NCBI GenBank assembly: GCA_949358305.1
Contig: OX442324.1
Coordinates: 7,225,601-7,289,600, forward strand
Length of the DNA: 64,000 nt
Direction: 5' to 3'
Source of the DNA: Strigamia acuminata
Lineage: Eukaryota > Arthropoda > Chilopoda > Geophilomorpha > Linotaeniidae
The notes under the pieces are model-generated. The model did not search any database. It was not told the origin of the DNA and saw only the letters and a list, made by a program, of their open reading frames with translations. Position 1 is the stretch's first letter; every line of letters starts with the position of its first letter. The position numbers and the translations under genes are program-made. Positions 10,719-22,800 of this stretch are shown piece after piece.

Positions 10719-11600
10719 TCTTTTTCTTTTATTGTATTGTCTCAAATATATAAAAAAAAAAAATAAATAAAATAAAAAAAAAATAAATAAATCCACATTA
10801 ACCATTGTAATTGTTGTTGTTGTTGTTTTTGTTGTTATTATTATTATTATTACATCATTACATCGTTATTATTACAAACAAACGACTCGTCCTCGTCGTC
10901 TACCGTCTCCAACTCATCCGCTCCCAACTCGTACAGGTCGGTCCCCGGGCCCCCGAGCCTCTTCCTCGTCAAGTTCAACTTCAACGCGACCACTTTTGTC
11001 TTCTCCCGCATCTTCCTCGTCAGCCTCTCGACTCTCTTTCCGAACTTCGTCGTCGTCGTCGTCGTCGTCTTTGTCTTCTCCTCACGCAGCGACGATAAAA
11101 TCGAAACAAAACGTCTTTGATCGGGGCACTGGATCGGGGCGCTTCTGCGACGTGACCGCGTTTAAGCGCGTGCGGGGGACACGGGAGCGCGCGAGGGCGC
11201 GTCGGGCGAGCGACGGCCGCCGGGAACGACGTAACGAGGGGCGGTGGTGTCGTTACGTTTCGACGCGACCGTGTAAGAGAGGGAATGAACAACAAAATAG
11301 ATGATAAAACAAAAGAAATCGACCAACATATCCGTCAACTTCGAAACGAGACAGACAAGCAGACAGACAGACAGACAGACAGACAGACACGCGCCTCCTC
11401 GGCCAGCGCCGGGTCGCCCGTCTTATTGATAGATCGGATTCGTCCCGTTGGCGCCGCTACCACGGTTTCCTTTGACGCCGACTCCTTTTATTTTATTTTA
11501 TTTTATTTTATTTTATTTTTTTCTCTTGTTTGTTTTGTTTTTTTTTAAATATAAACCGATGGTTGGTTTGATTAAACCGCCTACTTGTAGGTTAGAAATG
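10719..11600 (-). other. Gene B 3' flank, TTG/TTA microsatellites and a possible minus-strand terminal exon (about 11150-10840)
   Basis: Simple repeats lie at 10750-10870, a (GACA)n tract near 11355-11392 and a TTTTA tract near 11486-11515. Between them, a minus-strand frame runs through a poly-Thr stretch and a basic helix (KFGKRVERLTRKM). It then passes an acidic tail (ELETVDDEDE) to a stop near 10843. Composition is protein-like, but no start codon or certain acceptor was found, so it is recorded only as a possible last exon of an unknown gene. Confidence 0.3.
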
Positions 11601-12178
11601 AAATGAAATTGTTCGCGGACTTGTCACCAGATGTCACACGGGTTTGTTTATCCACGGTGCACCCTAGCGCGCGATTGTTTGGCACCAACAACGCCTATCA
11701 ATTGCCTGTCGATTGTCGAGTGAGTAAACAAATTGGTCTATTAACCACGATCGCGACCACACGTATGCACCCGTACACGCGGAACAGCGTACGCCAATAC
11801 GGCGTGCAAATTTGTTTGGTCGCGTTTCGGTCGCGTCGCTCATGGCGGCGAGAAAACTTGATCGCGGGAACAGCTTCATTTCAACTTTTTTTTCTTTTTA
11901 ATTAGTTTTAATTAACTAACTGATCAATTAATTAATTAATTAATTAATAAAAATAAATAAAAATAAAATAAAATAAAATAACGAGACGCAAACGGCCGGG
12001 GTAGCGGGCTCGGTGTCCCGCTCGCGGATTTCGCGCGACGTGTTCTGTCGCCCCATCTTCGATCCCTCGTTCCCGGTTTATCGTCGCTTCTCACTCAATT
12101 TATTTTCACATTTTCACGTTGTTCGTTTGTTTTATTTATTTAATTATTTATTTATTTAATTTTTCTTCTCCCGCGTAG
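11601..12178 (+). promoter_or_regulatory. Upstream region and leader intron of gene C
   Basis: 11605-11642 repeats the block upstream of genes A and B (GACTTGTCACCAGATGTCAC). Probable untranslated exon material at 11985-12085 is followed by an intron with the shared ACTCAATTTATTTTCA motif. That intron ends at CCGCGTAG|ACACCAG, just before the ATG at 12186. Confidence 0.45.
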
Positions 12179-12185
12179 ACACCAG

Positions 12186-15100
12186 ATGGAAAAAGAAGAA
12201 AAACTAGTCGATGAGACCGAGCTCAACATCGGAACGGAGGTCGAGGTCGAAGAAACGGATGCCGTGGCTGTAGCGGCGAAACCCGTAAGTGAAAGAGTCG
12301 TTCCGTAAACCATCTATTCATCCATTCATTTAATTAATTCGATCGCTTATTTACAGGCCACGATCGACGACGAGGCAGTGGTTCCCAACATGCCGCGGCT
12401 GCAGCGGACGACGTCGCCGGCGTCCGAGTCGACCACCGAGGAACCAAAGGTAGCGCCGAGTGAAAGAATCGCCTTGATTTGTTTCGTTTTGTTTCACGCG
12501 TTACTTTATATCTTACTTTTCCACTTATTTTTATTTTTATTTCTATTTTTCCTTTTATTTTTATTTATCTTTTTCTTTTTATTTGTTCGTTCGTTTCCAG
12601 GTCGTGTCCATCGACGAAGGGTTGCAGCCTCGCTTCCCGGACGACGGCAACGCGCCCGTGCCGAGTCCGACAGGACCCGACAGGGTGGTGGGTTTAAAAA
12701 AAAAAAAAAAAAAAAAAAAATATTTGTCCCACGATTATTTCATCTTATTAACTCGTCCGCCTCTTTCCAGGTCACGCTGCCCACGCGACGGTCCGCGAGT
12801 CGGTCGTCGCTGTCATCGTCACTACCGTCGCCGCTACTGCAATCGCCGACGTATTCGCCACTACCGCCGCCATCCCCATCGACGGTGAGTGAAATTGTTG
12901 TTGGTTTGTTTGGGTCGAAACGTGCACGAACAAAAAAGTTCGAGTCCGGTAAAAATCGAGCCAAGGCCTCGACGCTTGCCCGTCCGCCGTCAAAGTAGCG
13001 CCCGAGAACGACCAACTCGGATCTGTTTCGTTTCGCCTCGTTTCATAAGTTACTCCTTCTTTTCTTTTCTTTCGCCCGCCTTTTTCTTTAATTCGCTCGT
13101 TTACTTATATTTGTCTGTTCGTTTGTTTTCTTCCAGGTCGTGCCGGGCTCGTCGTCTTCGACGGTCGACCCCCGACCACGGCCCGCGGGACCCGAGACGG
13201 TGAGTAAAAGAATTATCACGTTATTATTTTATTTTATCGATTCGTTTATTTCGTTTCCTCGCGGGTGACGCAGCTTTCTCAGTCCCCGGGCGAAGACGAG
13301 GACGAAGAGTCGCAGGACACCACGCTGCTCGTGAATAGCCAGGCGTCGCTCGATTCGCAGGCGACGGCGACAACAACGGCCGGGTCGCAGACCGGACGAC
13401 TTGGGTTGTTCGAGGCGGCGATGATGATGCTGCGCGGTCCGAAGTCGCGGTCGACGGCGCCGGTGAGTGAAAGAATCGTCATTCCCACGCTTGTTTTATT
13501 TTATTTTCTTAGTCCGCCGCTCGTTTCGCTCCTTTCCAGATCCAGCCAGATTCGCCACGGCAACAGCAACCATCGAATGCGTTGGCACCGGGTTTGTCGC
13601 GGCCCGTGGGTCGGGCGATGAGCGAGTGGCGGTCCGCGGAGTCCACGGGCGCGTCGCCGGTGTAAGTTTGACGCGTTCTTTGCGGGTCGCGCGCAATGTC
13701 TCACAATTTCACCTCTTTTGTAGGAAAAAGAGAGACGCGGAAGAGACCGAGGAGGAGCAGAGTGAGGATGACAGTAGTGACACCGACGACGGGCAGAGCG
13801 ATGACGAGGCCGACGAGGAGCTGAGCGAGAGTGAAGCCGACGAGAGGAGTGATTGGATGCGTGGGTGGTTAGCGAAAGAGAAGGAAAAGAGGGCGATGGC
13901 GGAGAAGAAGAAGAAAGAGGAAGAAGAGGAGGAAGAGAGGGCGATGGCGGAGAAGAAGAAGAAAGAGGAGGAGGAGAAGGAGGAGAAGAAGAAGAAGAAG
14001 AAGGAGAAAAAGGAGAAGAAGAAGAAGAGAAAAGAGGAGGAAAAGAAGGCGAGGGCGGAAGAGAAGAAGAAGAAGGAGGAAGAAGAGGAGGAAAAGAGGG
14101 TGATGGCGGAGAAGAAGAAGAAGGAAGAAGAAGAAGAAGAGAGGGCGATGGCGGAGAAGAAGAAAAAGGAGGAAGAAGTGGAGGAAAAGAGGGTGATGGC
14201 GGAGAAGAAGAAGAAAGAGGAAGAAGAGGAGGAAGAGAGGATGATGGCGGAGAAGGAGAAGAAGGAGGATGAGGAGGAGAAGAAGAAGAGGAAGAAGAAG
14301 AAGCCGAATGATGAGGGGGGAGAGGTGAGAACGGAGAAGGGGACGGAAGAGAAAAAGGGCGCCAGAAAGACGAAAGAGAAGAGAGGCGATAAGAAGGCCG
14401 TGAAGAGGGAGACGAGGGCAGGAGGAAGCGCGTGGAAAAGGATGAAGAAGGTAACGTTTTGGCATTTCCATCACCCAACTTCGTACATATTTCTTTTTTT
14501 TTATATTTTTTTTTCTCTTTTTCCTTACCCGCGTTCTTTCCTCAAACAAACAGCCTGGAGTGGCCGCGAGAGGTATTTTCTCTTGTCTCAACTCGATCGT
14601 CCGTACTCACACACTCGCTCATTTACGAGTTTACTTTACTTTACCTTATTTTACTTTACTTTACTTTACTTTAATTTACTTAATTTATTTATTCATTTAT
14701 TTATTTATTTATTTATTTAATTTTTCTCCTTTTCTCGGTAGACGCCCGGGAGATTCCCGTCGCCGATCTTAATCGCGTCAACGTCTTCGTCTTCGCCGCA
14801 ATCGTCGCCGGAGACGTTGGAGGCGACGGCGCCGCTTTCGTCGGAGGTGCTGCTACGGCGAGTCACCGTACCCATGCCGCGGTTGTCGGGGGACGACATC
14901 CGGCGGGCGATCGAACCCGTCCCGGGGCCGCGGACCGTCGCCGGAGACGCCACACCACCGGCGCACCCGGAACGAGTTCCGGCGCCGTCGACGCCACAGA
15001 CGTCGCCGAAGTCGCCTTTGTCGTCTTCGGGGCGAGCTTCGGTCCCGTCGCCGCAGTCGTCATCGCCGACGCCGCCGCCGCCGCCGCCCTCGAAACGGTT

Positions 15101-15695
15101 GTCACCGCTGCACATCATTCTGCGGCCTCGGGATCCAAAGCGGAAGTTGTCCGATGGTCGCGCGACCAAGGCTGCGAAAGTGGCAAAAACGGTAATTTTT
15201 GTCGATACTCGTATACCGTTTGTTCGCTCGTTTGTTTTTGATTGTCTGTTTAATCAATCGGTCGTTTTGCTTCTTCCAGACACAAGGAACTCGCTCGACG
15301 ACGCTCGACGAGTCGTCCGTTGGCACCGGCGCCGCCAACGAGCCGTCCGGTGGCACCGACGCCGCCGCCGCCGCCGCGACAACGGAAGCGGTGACGGAAG
15401 CAAGGATAAAGGCGGCAGTGGAGGCGGCGGTGGAAGCGAAGATGGAGGCGATGGAGGCGAGGATGCTCCGGGTGGTGAAGGGGACGACGGGGAGCGCGTC
15501 GACGCGGCGACGGTGGAGGAGGAGAGAAGAGAACGAGCGAACGGGGGGCGGGGGAGGAAGGGGGACGAAGGGCGCCTCGTCGTCAGGGAAAGAGGCGCCA
15601 GAGAAGGAGGGCAATAAGGCCCACTACTGCGCCATGTGCGCTTTCCGCACGGACAGTAAGAAACAAGACGAATGAACAAACATTTATTTGTTTGT

Positions 15696-15726
<31 letters not shown>

Positions 15727-15962
15727 TTTCAAATTCCAATTTTCTCTATAGAAGTGGCAAAGTACGGGAGCTTCTTCCGGGACGCTTTCCGCCACTGGCG
15801 GAAGTGGCACGCCGTCCTGGACGACGCGGCCGAGGCCGCCCGAGGGTTGCTGCGGCTGTATTCGCGCCAGCCCCGTCTTTTGATTTCGGTGAATATCGAA
15901 CTACCGTAGTTGAACGACTAGTTCGCTTTCTTCTTCACCTTCTTCCTCTTTTTCCTTTCTCT

Positions 15963-15997
<35 letters not shown>

Positions 15998-16402
15998 TTT
16001 CATTTTATTTTATCGTCAACGTTGTTCTTGTTGTTGTTGTCCTCCTCTAGACGTTGAAACGGATGCACGCCGAAGACGAGGATGGACATTGCCCTCTTTG
16101 CTCGGCGACGCCGTCCGCCGATGGGCTGGCCGACCATTGGCTGGATGTCCATCGGTTCAGGACCACCCCCCCGGCGTGGATACGCGAGGAAGAGGAGAGA
16201 GAAGACGAGGAGGGGAGGCGAACCGAGGACGAGGACGAGGACGAAGACGACGACGAAGAAGACGACGACGACGGCACCCAGCATGCTCGCGGTGCTCCCC
16301 ATTCGCCGCCGCGAAAGAAACGCCGCCGCAACGATTGGGACGGGTCGTTATCGGGGAAGGTGTATGTGGACGGGAGTGTTCGGCTCACGCGATGGGTCAT
16401 TG
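12186..16402 (+). CDS. Gene C, 5' part: 12 coding exons of a large protein with K/E helix and two C2HH fingers
   Basis: Coding exons are 12186-12284, 12357-12449, 12601-12684, 12771-12884, 13137-13199, 13274-13462, 13540-13661, 13724-14450, 14742-15191, 15280-15655, 15752-15888 and 16051-16402. All junctions are GT-AG and in phase. Residues 1-250 are Ser/Pro/Thr-rich and residues 255-497 form a charged Lys/Glu helix with repeated MAEKKKKEEEE units. Residues 498-647 are Pro/Ser-rich and residues 648-772 Ala/Glu-rich. The fingers are C764/C767/H787/H792 and C832/C835/H847/H852, with introns in the same places and phases as in genes A and B. An acidic and then a basic tail follows. The LTR insertion at 16403 adds a stop at once (16405-16407), leaving about 936 aa. 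The missing end is at 30314-30864. A chromatin or nuclear role is plausible from composition, but unproven. Confidence 0.75.
13860..14320 (+). repeat. Nearly pure purine tract encoding a Lys/Glu single-helix repeat
   Basis: About 450 nt of exon 8 of gene C is almost only A and G on the coding strand. It encodes repeated [R][AV]MAEKKKKEEEE units of roughly 19 residues. Alternating E/K blocks of this kind form stable single alpha helices in known proteins. At DNA level the tract could form triplex structures. Confidence 0.7.
16399..16402. other. Target-site duplication ATTG (left) of the large LTR element
   Basis: ATTG at 16399-16402 is repeated at 30310-30313, directly after the right LTR. 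Removing the element and one ATTG restores a 378-nt (126-codon) exon 12 of gene C. Confidence 0.85.
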
Positions 16403-17650
16403 TGTGACGGTGACGACCACAACTCCCATTTAACAATGGTACCGGGAAGAGATCGCAATAAATAAACAGTGAATACAATACGAGATAAATACAAGACAGT
16501 TTATTGTTGGTAAACAATAATATCAAGGCTAAATTATACATAGGACTAATGCCGACATTTGGCAAGTTAAATCAGCTATTAAACTATACAAAGAATTGGC
16601 CAACTGGCCCTAGAATAATATCACTACGGGTCTGGAATATGGGAGCGGTTTCCCCATCGCTCGACCTGATTATAGATGTCATCTTAAGCCGGATGGCTGT
16701 GTCCTGGAGTCCGATACGGCTTCGCTGGTTTCCTTGGTTCGCTGTGTAAACTATCGCACGTCGATAAATCGAATGATCTGAGCATTGCGGTTGACTTTGT
16801 CTGCACCGCCACAACTTTGGGAGGATATTGGTGTAAGTAAATGTATTCATTTACTTATCAATATTCCACTTATGAATTATATTTAATTCATATCGTTGTG
16901 AATTCTTATTTAGATATTTCGGGAATAAGTTGTCGTCAACTTATCGGTTATATTGATTTTGGTCCAACTGGTTGTCGAGTTTAAGTTTTGCTGTTATAAA
17001 TAAAATGAAGATTAAGCTTCCCGTCGCAACACACAATTGCCATCGAAAGAAAATATACGCCTTGCAATGCAGAACGGTATCAAGCGTCCCCTGCGTCGCG
17101 ACACGGTCGTTCGTCTGGCGATTGACGGTATCACGTACACAGGAGTCGATAGCTCGCGGCTCCGCACAGCAGTATAATCTCTCGCGGTACTATTAATAGA
17201 CCGACTGCTTTGGCATCGAATACCATGAGAATCAGCTTGCCAAACACTTGGTGCTACTCGTGGTTACTGTAAAACAGACTGCTTTGGCACCATCAGGTGA
17301 AGGAACCGATTCTCAACAATACCGATGCTACTCGTGGTAACGGAATACGTTCATACCGAAAAAGACAACTTGGTCCTGTCCGGAGGATACTGAATTGCAC
17401 AACGGCGGGTTCTCCTTCGGCGTCGCAACCGTAAACTGTAACATTTATGCAACATAATGATCCCAGCACTTCGACTTCAATTGCCGGCGGTGGCATGATT
17501 CTGTAGAATCATGCAACGGTTCTTTGCGAATAAATCAACAAAGAACCAAAAGGTTTTTTTACGTGAACAACGAATCATATTTCTGAAGTAACAATACCAA
17601 ACAGAAAATAATCAAACAGAGCTGCGGAATGGCCGATTGTTTGGGTTTAT
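16403..17650 (-). repeat. Left (3') LTR, first segment
   Basis: It is collinear with 28394-29672 apart from a 31-bp indel near 16950 (the right LTR has the longer form). It is interrupted after 17650 by the fold-back element. Confidence 0.9.
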
Positions 17651-20600
17651 CCTTGGGGTATGTGTGCGGATTTTGTCGGGGGCGAAAGGGTCCCGCTTTT
17701 TAACATTACGGCGGCCTATACGTTGTTTCGTTGATCGCGACTGTGATGCGGAATTTGCGGATGTTGTTTTGGCCGAGTAGTTCGTGCGACCGAGCGCGTT
17801 TTGTTCGTTGCTTTTCGGTGTTCGGTGGGTTTTGTGACCGGTCAAGGGTTTCGCTAAAACGTGGTTTTTGTGACGGGAGGGAGGGGGGATCGGTTCATGT
17901 GCTCCGAACGCGCCGCGACGCGCCGTGACTTGGGCCAAAAACGACCCGGTCGGAAACCGGGTCCCGGGCTTCGTCGAGGCGTGGTTTTTGAGAACGGGGG
18001 GAGGGGGGGATCGGGTCGCGTGCTCCGAAAGCGCCGCGACGCGCCGTGACTTGGGCCAAAAACGACCCGGTCGGAAACCGGGTCCCGGGCTTCGTCGAGG
18101 CGTGGTCCCGATCGGGACAAACTCTTCCGGAAAATGTCCGGTGGAATGTTGAGAGTGTCGATGGACGACGTTCGAGTTTATATCGTAAGTAAGTAAGTAT
18201 CTGACAAAACTTGCACAGAATTTTGTCAACATTTGATAAATTTCCACAGAATTTAACGTTGTTTTGCTAAAACCTGCGGAAACGTGTCTAGTCGGGCAGA
18301 AACGTCTCGTAAAATGTTGCTGAAATTCCGTGGAAATTTGTCAAAAATTGACAAAAGTTGGTGACCGACCCACATCGCGTTGCGGCGCGGTCGGAGCACG
18401 CGACCCGATCCCCCCCCCCCCCCCTCCCCCCGTCCCCAAAAAACCACGCCTCGAGGAACCCCGAGGTTCGGTTTCCGACCGGGTCGCCTCTTGATCCGAC
18501 TCGGGGCGCGTCACGGCGCGGTCGGAGGACGGCCCTCGCCCCCAAAAACCACACTCCGGGTCACGTGGTCTCGCACTCGACTTTTTCAGTTTTCCCGTTT
18601 TCGGCCCGTTACGGCCAAGGACCGTAACGGGTCGAAAACGGGCCGCAACGGGTCGAAAACGGCCGCAACGGGTCGAAAACGGCCCGCACGGGCCGTTAAC
18701 GGGCCGCCGACGGTCCCGTCACGATCCCGCAACGGCCCGCACGGGCCGTTAACGGGCCGCTGACGGTCCCGTCACGATCCCGCAACGGCCCGCACGGGCC
18801 GTTAACGGGCCGTCGACGGTCCCGTCACGATCCCGCAACGGCCCGCACGGGCCGTTAACGGCCCGTTAACGGCCCGTTAACGGCCCGTTAACGGGGCAAA
18901 ACCGAAAACAGGATTCGAGATTAATGTCTATGAATGTTGTACGCGTTTTCACGTACGTGTTGTCGGTTGTTGATTTTTTCGATTCACGCCGTAACGGCCC
19001 GTTAACGGCCCGTTAACGGCCCGTCAACGGCCCGTCAACGGCCCGCAACGGCCCGCACGGGCCGTTAACGGGCCGTCGACGATCCCGTCACGATCCCGCA
19101 ACGGCCCGCACGGGCCGTTAACGGGCCGCTGACGGTCCCGTCACGATCCCGTCACGGCCTTCGTTCCCGGACTTCGGCTCGCCGACGGCCCGTACGACCT
19201 CACGCGGGCCGTTAACGGGCCGTTAACGGCCCGTTAACGGCCCGTTAACGGCGTAAAACCAAAAACAGGATTCGAGATTAATGTCTATGAATGTTGTACG
19301 CGTTTTCATGTACGTGTTGTCGGTTGTTGATTTTTTCGATTCACGCCGTAACGGCCCGTTAACGGCCCGTTAACGGCCCGTCAACGGCCCGTCAACGGCC
19401 CGCAACGGCCCGTCGACGATCCCGTCACGATCCCGCAACGGCCCGCACGGGCCGTTAACGGGCCGCTGACGGTCCCGTCACGATCCCGCAACGGCCCGCA
19501 CGGGCCGTTAACGGGCCGTCGACGATCCCGTCACGATCCCGCAACGGCCCGCACGGGCCGTTAACGGGCCGCTGACGGTCCCGTCACGATCCCGCAACGG
19601 CCCGCACGGGCCGTTAACGGGCCGTCGACGGTCCCGTCACGATCCCGCAACGGCCCGCACGGGCCGTTAACGGCCCGTTAACGGCCCGTTAACGGCCCGT
19701 TAACGGGGCAAAACCGAAAACAGGATTCGAGATTAATGTCTATGAATGTTGTACGCGTTTTCACGTACGTGTTGTCGGTTGTTGATTTTTTCGATTTACG
19801 CCGTAACGGCCCGTTAACGGCCCGTTAACGGCCCGTCAACGGCCCGTCAACGGCCCGCAACGGCCCGCACGGGCCGTTAACGGGCCGTCGACGATCCCGT
19901 CACGATCCCGCAACGGCCCGCACGGGCCGTTAACGGGCCGCTGACGGTCCCGTCACGATCCCGTCACGGCCTTCGTTCCCGGACTTCGGCTCGCCGACGG
20001 CCCGTACGACCTCACGCGGGCCGTTAACGGGCCGTTAACGGCCCGTTAACGGCCCGTTAACGGCGTAAAACCAAAAACAGGATTCGAGATTAATGTCTAT
20101 GAATGTTGTACGCGTTTTCATGTACGTGTTGTCGGTTGTTGATTTTTTCGATTCACGCCGTAACGGCCCGTTAACGGCCCGTTAACGGCCCGTCAACGGC
20201 CCGTCAACGGCCCGCAACGGCCCGCACGGGCCGTTAACGGGCCGTCGACGATCCCGTCACGATCCCGCAACGGCCCGCACGGGCCGTTAACGGGCCGCTG
20301 ACGGTCCCGTCACGATCCCGCAACGGCCCGCACGGGCCGTTAACGGGCCGTCGACGATCCCGTCACGATCCCGCAACGGCCCGCACGGGCCGTTAACGGG
20401 CCGCTGACGGTCCCGTCACGATCCCGCAACGGCCCGCACGGGCCGTTAACGGGCCGTCGACGGTCCCGTCACGATCCCGCAACGGCCCGCACGGGCCGTT
20501 AACGGCCCGTTAACGGCCCGTTAACGGCCCGTTAACGGGGCAAAACCGAAAACAGGATTCGAGATTAATGTCTATGAATGTTGTACGCGTTTTCACGTAC

Positions 20601-22153
20601 GTGTTGTCGGTTGTTGATTTTTTCGATTCACGCCGTAACGGCCCGTTAACGGCCCGTTAACGGCCCGTCAACGGCCCGTCAACGGCCCGCAACGGCCCGC
20701 ACGGGCCGTTAACGGGCCGTCGACGATCCCGTCACGATCCCGCAACGGCCCGCACGGGCCGTTAACGGGCCGCCGACGGTCCCGTCACGGTCCCGTCACG
20801 GCGCGTGCGGGCCGTTAACGGGCCGCCGACAGTCCCGTCACGATCCCGTCACGGCCTTCGTTCCCGGACTTCGGCTCGCCGACGGCCCGTACGACCTCAC
20901 GCGGGCCGTTAACGGGCCGTTAACGGGCCGTTAACGGCCCGTTAACGGCCCGTTAACGGCGTAAAACCAAAAACAGGATTCGAGATTAATGTCTATGAAT
21001 GTTGTACGCGTTTTCACGTACGTGTTGTCGGTTGTTGATTTTTTCGATTTACGCCGTTAACGGCCCGTTAACGGCCCGTTAACGGCCCGTCAACGGCCCG
21101 CATGGAGTCGTACGGGCCGTTAACGGGCCGCCGACGGTCCCGTCACGGTCCCGTCACGGCGCGTGCGGGCCGTTAACGGGCCGCCAACGGTCCCGTCACG
21201 ATCCCGTCACGGCCCGTGCGGGCCGTTAACGGGCCGCCGACGGTCCCGTCACGATCCCGTAACGGCCCGTTACGGCCAAGGGCCGTAACGGGATAACTGA
21301 GAGAGTCGGGTGCGAGACCACGTGACCCGGAGTGTGGTTTTTGGGGGCGAGGGCCGTCCTCCGACCGCGCCGTGACGCGCCCCGGGTCGGATCAAGAGGC
21401 GACCCGGTCGGAAACCGAACCTCGGGGTTCCTCGGGGCGTGGTTTTTTGGGGACGGGGGGAGGGGGGGATTGGGTCGCGTGCTCCGACCGCGCCGCAACG
21501 CGCCGTGGGTCGGTCACCAACCTTTGTCAATATTTTATAAATTTCCACGGAATTTCAACAATGTTTTACATAAGTCCGTCAAATCGGGCAGAAATATCCC
21601 GTACAATGTCGCTGCAATTCTGTGGAAATTTATCAGATATTGACAAAATTCGGTGACGGGCGGAAGGGCGATTCCCGGGCGGAAGAGAGAGAGAGAGAGA
21701 GAAAGGGGGGACGGCCGGCGCCTACGCCGACGGGGCGCGGAGGGCGAGTGCACTGTTCACGCATGTGGGCGCGTGTGGACGCTCGATTTACTGGCGCGTT
21801 GGACAAGTCAAAAAAAATTTCCCAATGTCTGACAAAAATTCCATCGAATCACGGCAATATTTGACAACACTTGCACAGATTTTTAGCAACATTCACCGGC
21901 GAGGTCGTTGATGAACTCGCTTTACCCCGATGAATCTCGCGCGACAACAACCCTGCGAAAATACCAAATCTCGTACGAATAATAAACACGGCGCAAACCG
22001 CACAAAAATCCACGACATAAAATCGAATGTCGTCTATCGGCACTCTCAGCATTCCCCCGGACATTTTCCGGAAGAGTTTGGTCCGGCCGGAATCCGAGGA
22101 ATAGTCACTCCCAAAGTGCGGATTTTGCGGGTGCACTCGCTTCCGAAGGATAG
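17651..22153. mobile_element. 4.5-kb fold-back (long inverted repeat) element nested in the left LTR
   Basis: Comparison with the uninterrupted LTR (29665-29680) places the insert exactly between TTTAT and ATAACC. No clear target duplication or loss is seen. The ends are related inverted sequences (TATCCTTGGGG at left, TATCCTTCGG on the opposite strand at right). An outer pair of arms (about 18104-18180 / 22017-22095) is followed by an inner pair (about 18250-18600 / 21285-21650). These enclose the satellite array at 18600-21290. The left side also has a tandem pair of about 120-bp units (17862-18102). No transposase frame is present. Structurally it resembles FB-type elements; the family is not recognised. 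Confidence 0.75.
18600..21290 (+). repeat. Higher-order satellite of CGGCCCGTTAACGG palindromes with an AT-rich core
   Basis: Six copies of a roughly 100-bp core (GGATTCGAGATTAATGTC...) start near 18909, 19266, 19721, 20079, 20553 and 20973. Two variants alternate strictly, marked by GGGGCAAAACCG or GGCGTAAAACC just before the core, so the true repeat is a dimer of about 810-890 bp. The spacers are dense in perfect palindromes such as CGGGCCGTTAACGGCCCG. No coding capacity is evident. Confidence 0.85.
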
Positions 22154-22790
22154 ATAACCTGACTGGATTTAAGGATTAATCCAGTCATCCAATTGGAACA
22201 TGGGTTCCACGAATCCCTCCAATCCCGTATCACCGGAAGTGGATACGGAGGAGCATTTATGCAAATTATGCTAATCCTTGTTACAACCGGAACTGGATAC
22301 CCAGGACCGGAAATGGGTTCCACCAATCAGATTGATCGGTTGACCGATTGATCGCTAAACATTCTGTCCCGCAGAAATGGAAGTTACATTGTATTTAACA
22401 ATGTCAGATACTTAATATATATTTATATTAATATTTAACACAATTTATTCACTTGATTAAATATACGTTTATATTTAATCATGAGGTTTTCAAGTTCGTA
22501 TTCGAATTTATCGCTAATTGCGATCGCGCCATCTAGTGGCAATATGGAGCATTGACAAATGCGGGTTTTAGCAGACGAATCTTCGTAATTATGCCGTGAT
22601 ACTTTAGTATCATGTGGAAATTAGTGTTTATTCTTAATAAACGAACATCTTTGTATTTGAAACATCATAAATGACTTTATTCTAGACATTTATCAGTTTT
22701 ACACAGAATATTGTAAAAATACCATCATATTGGCGCAACAGCGCTTTCTTGATAGAAAATAGGCATTTATAGCCATTGTAAACCGTCATA
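22154..22790 (-). repeat. Left (3') LTR, second segment
   Basis: 637 bp, collinear with 29673-30309 and the same length. It ends ACCGTCATA and abuts the purine tract at 22791-22800. Confidence 0.9.
22526..22540 (-). promoter_or_regulatory. CTCF-like motif in the LTR (also at 30045-30059)
   Basis: GCGCCATCTAGTGGC, read in reverse as GCCACTAGATGGCGC, matches the core CTCF consensus known from animals. It is present in both LTR copies. Binding is inferred only. Confidence 0.45.
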
Positions 22791-22800
22791 CATCCCCCTT

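Noticed and set aside
14553-14571. Extra mini-exon of gene C between exons 8 and 9
   Set aside because: It is flanked by AG and GT but its length breaks the phase; direct joining of 14450 to 14742 keeps the long open frame.
13501-14591. Minus-strand Ser/Pro- and Leu-rich frames opposite the K/E exon
   Set aside because: Complement of a purine tract. The plus strand has the spliced, in-phase gene C.
18600-21290. CRISPR array
   Set aside because: Eukaryotic context, palindromic satellite spacers, no uniform short repeat/spacer pattern and no cas genes.
17651-22153. Helitron
   Set aside because: The left end begins TC after an A, but the right end lacks CTRR and a terminal hairpin, and long inverted arms are present.
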